A stretch of 64,000 nucleotides of DNA from Haliclystus octoradiatus (Eukaryota > Cnidaria > Staurozoa > Stauromedusae > Haliclystidae). The stretch's first letter is position 1, and every line of letters begins with the position of its first letter. Positions 59,269 through 64,000 of the stretch are shown piece after piece. The stretch lies in NCBI GenBank assembly GCA_916610825.1, contig OU744451.1, positions 13,751,905 to 13,815,904 on the forward strand, read 5' to 3'. Below the pieces are notes generated by a model. The model was given only the letters and a program-made list of their open reading frames with translations. It made no database searches and was not told the origin of the DNA. A program made the translations under genes and the position numbers.

Positions 59269-60138
59269 GTAATCTATCTATGTCTATGTGTAGTTTGAAT
59301 AATAAATCAGTTCCAGTTTGACCGTCGTTGTGTTCGCTGGGACTCAATGTCGCTATAGCAAAGTCAGCTATAGCTATACGACAATTTGGCGTCCCCTATT
59401 GGGTTATAACAGCATCGATACAGCACGTTAAATTACTTCTGCTTAAAGTAATCATCTGGAGACAACGAAGCATCTTAAACCACCTCAGCTTTTAAAAGAA
59501 ACACAAATCGACATCATCAAAAACACAACGAGAAGAAAGCGTTAAGCACGTTAAACAACCTCTGCTTAAAAGAAACGCGAAGATAAACAAGAAAAGCAAG
59601 TTAAACCACCTCTGCTAAAGTACGACACATGGACGAGACGAAGTATTGCAAGTTAAATCACCTCTGCTAAAAAAAAGGAACAACGACACTATTGAAAATG
59701 CAATTCTTGAATGCTGAAACATGCAAGGAATGCTGAAACATGCAGGGAATGCTGAAACATGCAAGGAAACTGCTGAAACATGCAATGGACTTTATAAACT
59801 GCTGAAACATGCAGGGATTTGTCAAGAAACATTAAAGGTTTGTTTAACAATGTATTATCGTAAGTTGCTAGAAATTGTTTGATAAAATTTGTAAAAGTAT
59901 GATTGCCACTCCTTAAAGTTGGAAGGGGGATGTTGTGTAATGTAATTTGTAATAATCAAGCTGTTCTGTCTTGTATATGCGAAGTTGTAATTCTATGTGT
60001 AATTGACGTCATCACCCTATGTAATTCCTGTAATCTATTTATGTGTAGTTTGAATAATAAATCAGTTCCAGTTTGACCGTCGTTGTGTTCGCTGGGACTC
60101 AATGTCGCTATAGCAAAGTCAGCTATAGCTATACGACA
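59269..60138 (+). mobile_element. Second mini LTR (TRIM-like) element, left LTR truncated
   Basis: The right LTR (59931-60138) starts TGTTGTGTAATG right after a GGAAGGGGGA polypurine tract and ends CTATACGACA. The left LTR is represented only by its last ~115 bp (59269-59383), also ending ATACGACA, followed by TTTGGCGTCCCCTATTGG, a plausible primer-binding region. The 547 bp interior has no ORF but contains a repeated word TTAAACCACCTCTGCT (about four times, 59479-59670) and five or six tandem copies of GCTGAAACATGCA (59716-59812). It lies in the damaged integrase region of gypsy-2b. Confidence 0.8.
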
Positions 60139-60651
60139 AGAAGATAGTTGCATTTTTGTGTGAGAATAGATCTTGGCTGACAATCTCAAAAGGTAGAGTT
60201 GGTATGGGGTGTGAAATCATAGGTTATTTTTGTTGTTGAACTGAGTATTGAGCACATATTTTACACTGCTCAACTGCATCTGTGATGTCGGTGGTTAGGC
60301 CAGGCCAATACAGTACATCTTTTGCCCTTCAAATACACCTGGCCAGACCAATACAGTACATCTTTTGCCCATCAAATCCACCTGTCTCTTGCCAAATGTG
60401 AAGAGTGCATTTTGTTGAACATTAATTTTCGCAATGCCCGAGGGATAAAGATCTTCATATCTTCATGCCTTTGTATATTATGCTATTCTGGACAATGAGT
60501 TCTTGACCAGAATTGTCGAATTTGGAGTGGAAGTTCAGTCTCTGTTTCTGGCCAACCATGCAAGATTACCCTCGCCAATGATTGAAGTACAGGGTCACTT
60601 TGGCTAGCTTCTTTAATTTGTTGCTCAAAAGTCCCGGTTATATTCATGTAG

Positions 60652-61065
60652 TCAGCTTGTTTTGTTCTGCAATAGTATCAAATACTTCTTGTCCCTCTGC
60701 AAGTTGGAAAACATATCATTGTGGTGTTTCTGCATCCCTTTTTCATAATTTGGCAGAAAAGCACGACTCAGCCTGTCACTTAGGTATATTTCAGATCCTT
60801 TTTTGTATTTGAGATCAATATTAAATTTTTCAAGCCTTAACATCATTCTTTGCAGACACTCTGGAGCTGAATGAATCGGTTTCTTGAAAATGGTGACAAG
60901 CGGCTTGTGATCGGTTTCAATGTTGATGATATCCCGTCCATTTATGTATTGACGAAATCTCTCACATACATACAAAGACAATGACAAGCAATTTTTCTTC
61001 GATTTATGCATAGTTCTGTTCAGTGGCTGTAAGTGCACGAGATGCAAATGCGACAGGTTGGTCAT
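60652..61065 (-). pseudogene. gypsy-2b RNase H C-terminal half
   Basis: The minus-strand frame reads CERFRQYINGRDI, IETDHKPLVTIFKKPIHSAP and FNIDLKYKKGSEIYLSDRLS. It keeps the TDHKPL motif with the RNase H catalytic Asp, which is damaged in gypsy-2a. It ends in the linker to the integrase zinc region, with a frame change near 60652. Confidence 0.85.
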
Positions 61066-61236
61066 TTTGTTTCCAGCAGAACCCTATTCTTTTTGAGCTA
61101 CAATCATTCTCCAAAGTTATTTCTTCTTTTGCATCGTAATATTTTATGACTGGAGTAAACGTTATCAACTTCAAAACTGTTTGATATGCTTGTTCCTGTT
61201 CTGATTCCCGATGAAAAGGAAAATATTGCCCTGTTA

Positions 61237-62446
61237 TGATATGATATGATATGATAGAGATTTATTTGAGACATATAAACGAAGGATACAATGTTACATT
61301 TGTTAAACTACACTATCTTTTAATTACATATGATAAAATAAAGCTCTCGATTCTTGATGCCTATATAAATTACTGTCCATTTAGAGCCAATCATAACTAT
61401 ATTACTGTAGTTATATTTATTTATTTATTTATACTTTGCTTAATAACTGTTTGTTAATGCTATTTTTGAATTTTGATTTATCAGTATTTATGATTTTTTT
61501 ATATTTATTTAATAGAGTTGGACCTCTGTAGGCAAAGCTTCTTTTGTAGTGATCTGCTCTATGTTTTGGAATTTTATAACTTGTAACTTTTTGTGACCGT
61601 GTTGATTTGGAATGCTGGTAGATTTTCATAAAAGATTCCAGGTCTTCACCGAAGTTGCCACGTAGTACGATTGTTGATAATTGCAACTCTATTCGTTCAC
61701 TCATACTGAGCCAATTAAGTTTAACAAGAGAATCTTCCAATCCATCATATTTTCGTTTTCCAAGTACTAACGATTTATTATACCTCTTTCTACTCGCTGA
61801 AGTTGTGTTGCAGAACATGAACTCGGGTGAAATAGAGTGCGGGTGTTACAATCATGCTCTGCACAATATTGAGTAGTTTATCACATGGTATATCCTGTTT
61901 AAGTCGGTAAAGATTTATAAATCGCCAGTTTGCAGTTTTCAGAACTGTGTCAATGTGTTTTTTAAATGATAAGTTACTGTCGTATATCACCCCCAAATTT
62001 ATGCTATGTTCAGAATACTGCAATATGGAGTTGTCTAATTCAAGGGTTGGTTTACTGTAGTTGTTATTGTTAATGATTTTTGTATTACCAATGAAAAGTA
62101 GTTGCGTCTTTTTTACGTTGATGGATAATGAGTTGTGCTTGCACAATGTTGAAATGTTTTTTAATCAGTATTAATATCTTCAGTTGCAATAGACGTAGCA
62201 TTTTGTGCAGCAGGATGATAAGAATAGAGCAACTGCGTATCATCTGCAAATTGAGTTGATTTGCTATGCTTTATTACAGATGGTACGTCATTAACATATA
62301 TCAGAAATAGAAGTGGTCCTAGGATTGACCCCTGTGGAACACCAGTGGACAGAGTTATTTGGTTCGATGATAAATTACTTACACGCACAATTTGTTGTCT
62401 ATTATGTAAGTAAGATGAGATCCATTTGAATGCACAGGGAACGAGG
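61237..62446 (-). mobile_element. 5'-truncated LINE (CR1/Jockey-like) nested in gypsy-2b
   Basis: It is flanked by CCTGTTA (61230-61236 and 62447-62453); gypsy-2a shows the uninterrupted equivalent near 20196. On the minus strand it begins within RT: frame 62388-62161 has GVPQGSILGPLLFLIYVND and FADDTQLL (catalytic Asp pair). Frame 62146-61790 continues with LSINVKKTQLLFIG and a thumb segment, and frame 61818-61429 has LVKLNWLSMSERIELQL and the C-terminal end. The 3' end is a (TATCA)n microsatellite tail at 61237-61256. Two frame changes make it inactive. Confidence 0.9.
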
Positions 62447-62607
62447 CCTGTTAGTCTTCGTGCAGTGGCTCCACTATTGTAGATAATTTTGGTAGAAACT
62501 TAGCCAGATAGTTTATACTGCCAAGTATTCTTAGTACTGCTTTGGAAGTGCTTGGCTTCGGCATCAAACAAATTGCAGCAATTTTCAAAGGATCTGGTTT
62601 TACTCCT

Positions 62608-63100
62608 TCATCGGTTAGAGCTTGGTGAAGCTTGAAGCGTGGTATTGATTTGTTTGAACTTTAGATTTACCTTGGATGCTCTTTCCATTAATGCATTAAA
62701 ATAATTGTTATCATGATCTTGAGAGGCCTCCAAAAGTGTGTCTCCAGAACCAAATACAATTATATCATCAGTGATAACATAACATCCAGTAAGACCGTTG
62801 AGGGCTTCAACTTGCATGCGTCTGTACTCTTCAGGTGCACTGCATATCCCTTGTGGACATCTCAGGTACATGTACTTTATGCAATTTGGTTCCCAGAATG
62901 TTGTAAGTTTCTGGCTTTCAGAACTTAGCGGGATTTGAAAGAATCCGTCTTTGGCATCAAGTACACTGAATTCTTTGGTGTTGTTTAATTTTGGTAGAGC
63001 CTCTTCTATTGTGGGAATTTGATATCGTGGTCTTTGAGTAGCTTTGTTTAATGCTTCACCATTGCAGAAAATTAGTTTTTGATAAAGTAAAATTCGTGAA
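62608..63100 (-). pseudogene. gypsy-2b reverse transcriptase
   Basis: Frame 62871-62608 reads YLRCPQGICSAPEEYRRM, then YVITDDIIVFGSGDTLLEAS, with the catalytic pair as TDD. The N-terminal RT part (LDAKDGFFQIPL) is readable on the minus strand around 62960-62925 in a different frame. Compared with gypsy-2a it is less continuous. The thumb is frameshifted near 62650. Confidence 0.83.
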
Positions 63101-63384
63101 TGCTTACAGTTGTCTACTGTACTCTATTGCTGTTGACAGCAGCAAAATTATTTGGCTCTAGCAGAGAGCATGTTTAATCACTCCAAGTTAGAATAAATAA
63201 GGTATCCGCGCAAAAATTGAAACATTTTTTTCAAATCAAAGTTGTGCAGTCAAATAAATATTGTCAACGGTTCGTAATAAATACATGTTGTGGCCTTGGG
63301 TGTGAAACTTTGTTATACAGCAAATGTCCAAGTGAGTTTTTTCACATGCTAAGGAATACAAAAAGGCAACAGCAGAGGTGTATA

Positions 63385-64000
63385 AGGCAGTCTACAAACG
63401 TCGTGCTTTTCATGCGCCGTGCTAATCTTCTGGCGCGACCTGGCAAAAGCGCGACGTATAAATCAGTAAAGCACGACGCAATTTGTCTAGCTCGGCAAAA
63501 GCTCGAAGCACGACGATGGTTGCCACTCGGAGCGGCGTCAGTACGACAGTTGTTTTATAAGGCGTGCTTTTTAGGATGCCGAGCTTTTATTCGTCTGTTT
63601 TCAGACGAATGTTTGGTCAAATTCATGCGAATTGGGGATAAAATAGTAGTTTTTATGATGTTTTTTTATCATTTCATTCACTTCTCGATGATATTGATGA
63701 ACATAAAGTTCAATTATAAACTACTTCATTATGCTCAACTGTTTGGTATTCTGCTGTCTATTAAAATAGTGAATTTTATTACTATGTTATTACTATGTAG
63801 GTTGAAAACATTTGGTACTTTGAGTCAGCCATTATGGATTCCCATGGTCGTTATGTGTTTTCCATTAAGTTTGGCAATGGAATCAGCAGTCTATGTATGT
63901 CTATGGATTAGACAGAAACAGCAGAAAGGCCCAGAATGATTCGAATTACTTTATAATTGACTCATTAGCGATGTCATAATCTGTGTTAGCGATCGAGTTT
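63385..64000 (+). mobile_element. Possible start of a DNA transposon (PIF/Harbinger-like?), open at window end
   Basis: Directly after the shared gypsy-2 boundary (GTGTATA), new, locally GC-richer sequence begins with AGGCAGTCTACAAACGTCGTGC; TAA precedes GGCAG. The next ~200 bp carry many CGCGAC and CGTCG words and partly inverted motifs. The plus-strand frame to 63939 ends with AMESAVYVCLWIRQKQQKG, a hydrophobic segment then basic residues, faintly like some Harbinger transposase N-termini. No right terminus is in the window. Confidence 0.25.

Larger units (their letters stand above)
58199..63384 (-). mobile_element. Ty3/gypsy retrotransposon gypsy-2b, with nested insertions
   Basis: This is colinear with gypsy-2a. 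The downstream end again shows the 36 bp TG...CA block (58199-58234) and polypurine tract (58235-58244); the upstream end stops at GAGGTGTATA. Coding remnants are RT (62871-62608 and flanks), RNase H end (61065-60652) and the C-terminal tail (58400-58950). Most of the integrase core is missing: at about 59028 the sequence leaves the gypsy path and does not rejoin until 60139, apart from a ~25 bp island at 59246-59271. A 48 bp local duplication sits at 60300-60395. The nested insertions are 59269-60138 and 61237-62446. Confidence 0.87.

Overview
This window is AT-rich animal (invertebrate) nuclear DNA. It has spliced-gene architecture, LTR and LINE retrotransposons, cut-and-paste DNA elements, a tRNA-derived SINE, long microsatellites and one 500-base assembly gap. 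Nothing looks bacterial or phage-derived. The one convincing host gene encodes a small secreted WAP-type (four-disulfide core) protein. Its C-terminal cysteine pattern reminds me of mollusc extracellular proteins, so a lophotrochozoan is a weak guess; the sequence does not fix the taxon.

Layout. 0.6-7.5 kb is a decayed Ty3/gypsy element on the minus strand (gypsy-1), split by a 1.03 kb TIR element and mixed with T-rich DNA, a LINE remnant and a minisatellite. 7.5-13 kb holds duplicated fragments of the WAP locus, a decayed coding-like tandem repeat, a LINE 3' end and a long (AC)n. After the gap, 13.66-17.51 kb is an LTR element with a gag-like ORF and no pol, and a coding-free mini LTR element with matching 335 bp LTRs sits inside it. 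18.07-21.17 kb and 58.20-63.38 kb are two copies of a second minus-strand gypsy family (gypsy-2a and 2b). Copy 2b was hit by a second mini LTR element and a 5'-truncated LINE.

The centre (21.2-44 kb) is a tandem array of about 3.1 kb units, six full and one partial, with an inverted segment at its left edge. Each unit carries a tRNA-like segment on the minus strand and, further on, a promoter-like block ending in ATG followed at once by a splice donor. Units 4-6 look nearly identical. Two units each carry one private TIR insertion, one of which contains exon-like segments.

44.1-56.1 kb is a tandemly duplicated locus. Only the third copy keeps a complete gene (51827-53548, four exons, 135 aa, frame preserved across all junctions). 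Copy 2 keeps an orphan terminal exon, and copies 1 and 2 have lost both the first exons and the TATA box. hAT-like MITEs, another 8-bp-TSD element and a SINE decorate this locus. The last 0.6 kb may be the start of a PIF/Harbinger-like element. All family names rest on motifs read by eye; no database search was possible.
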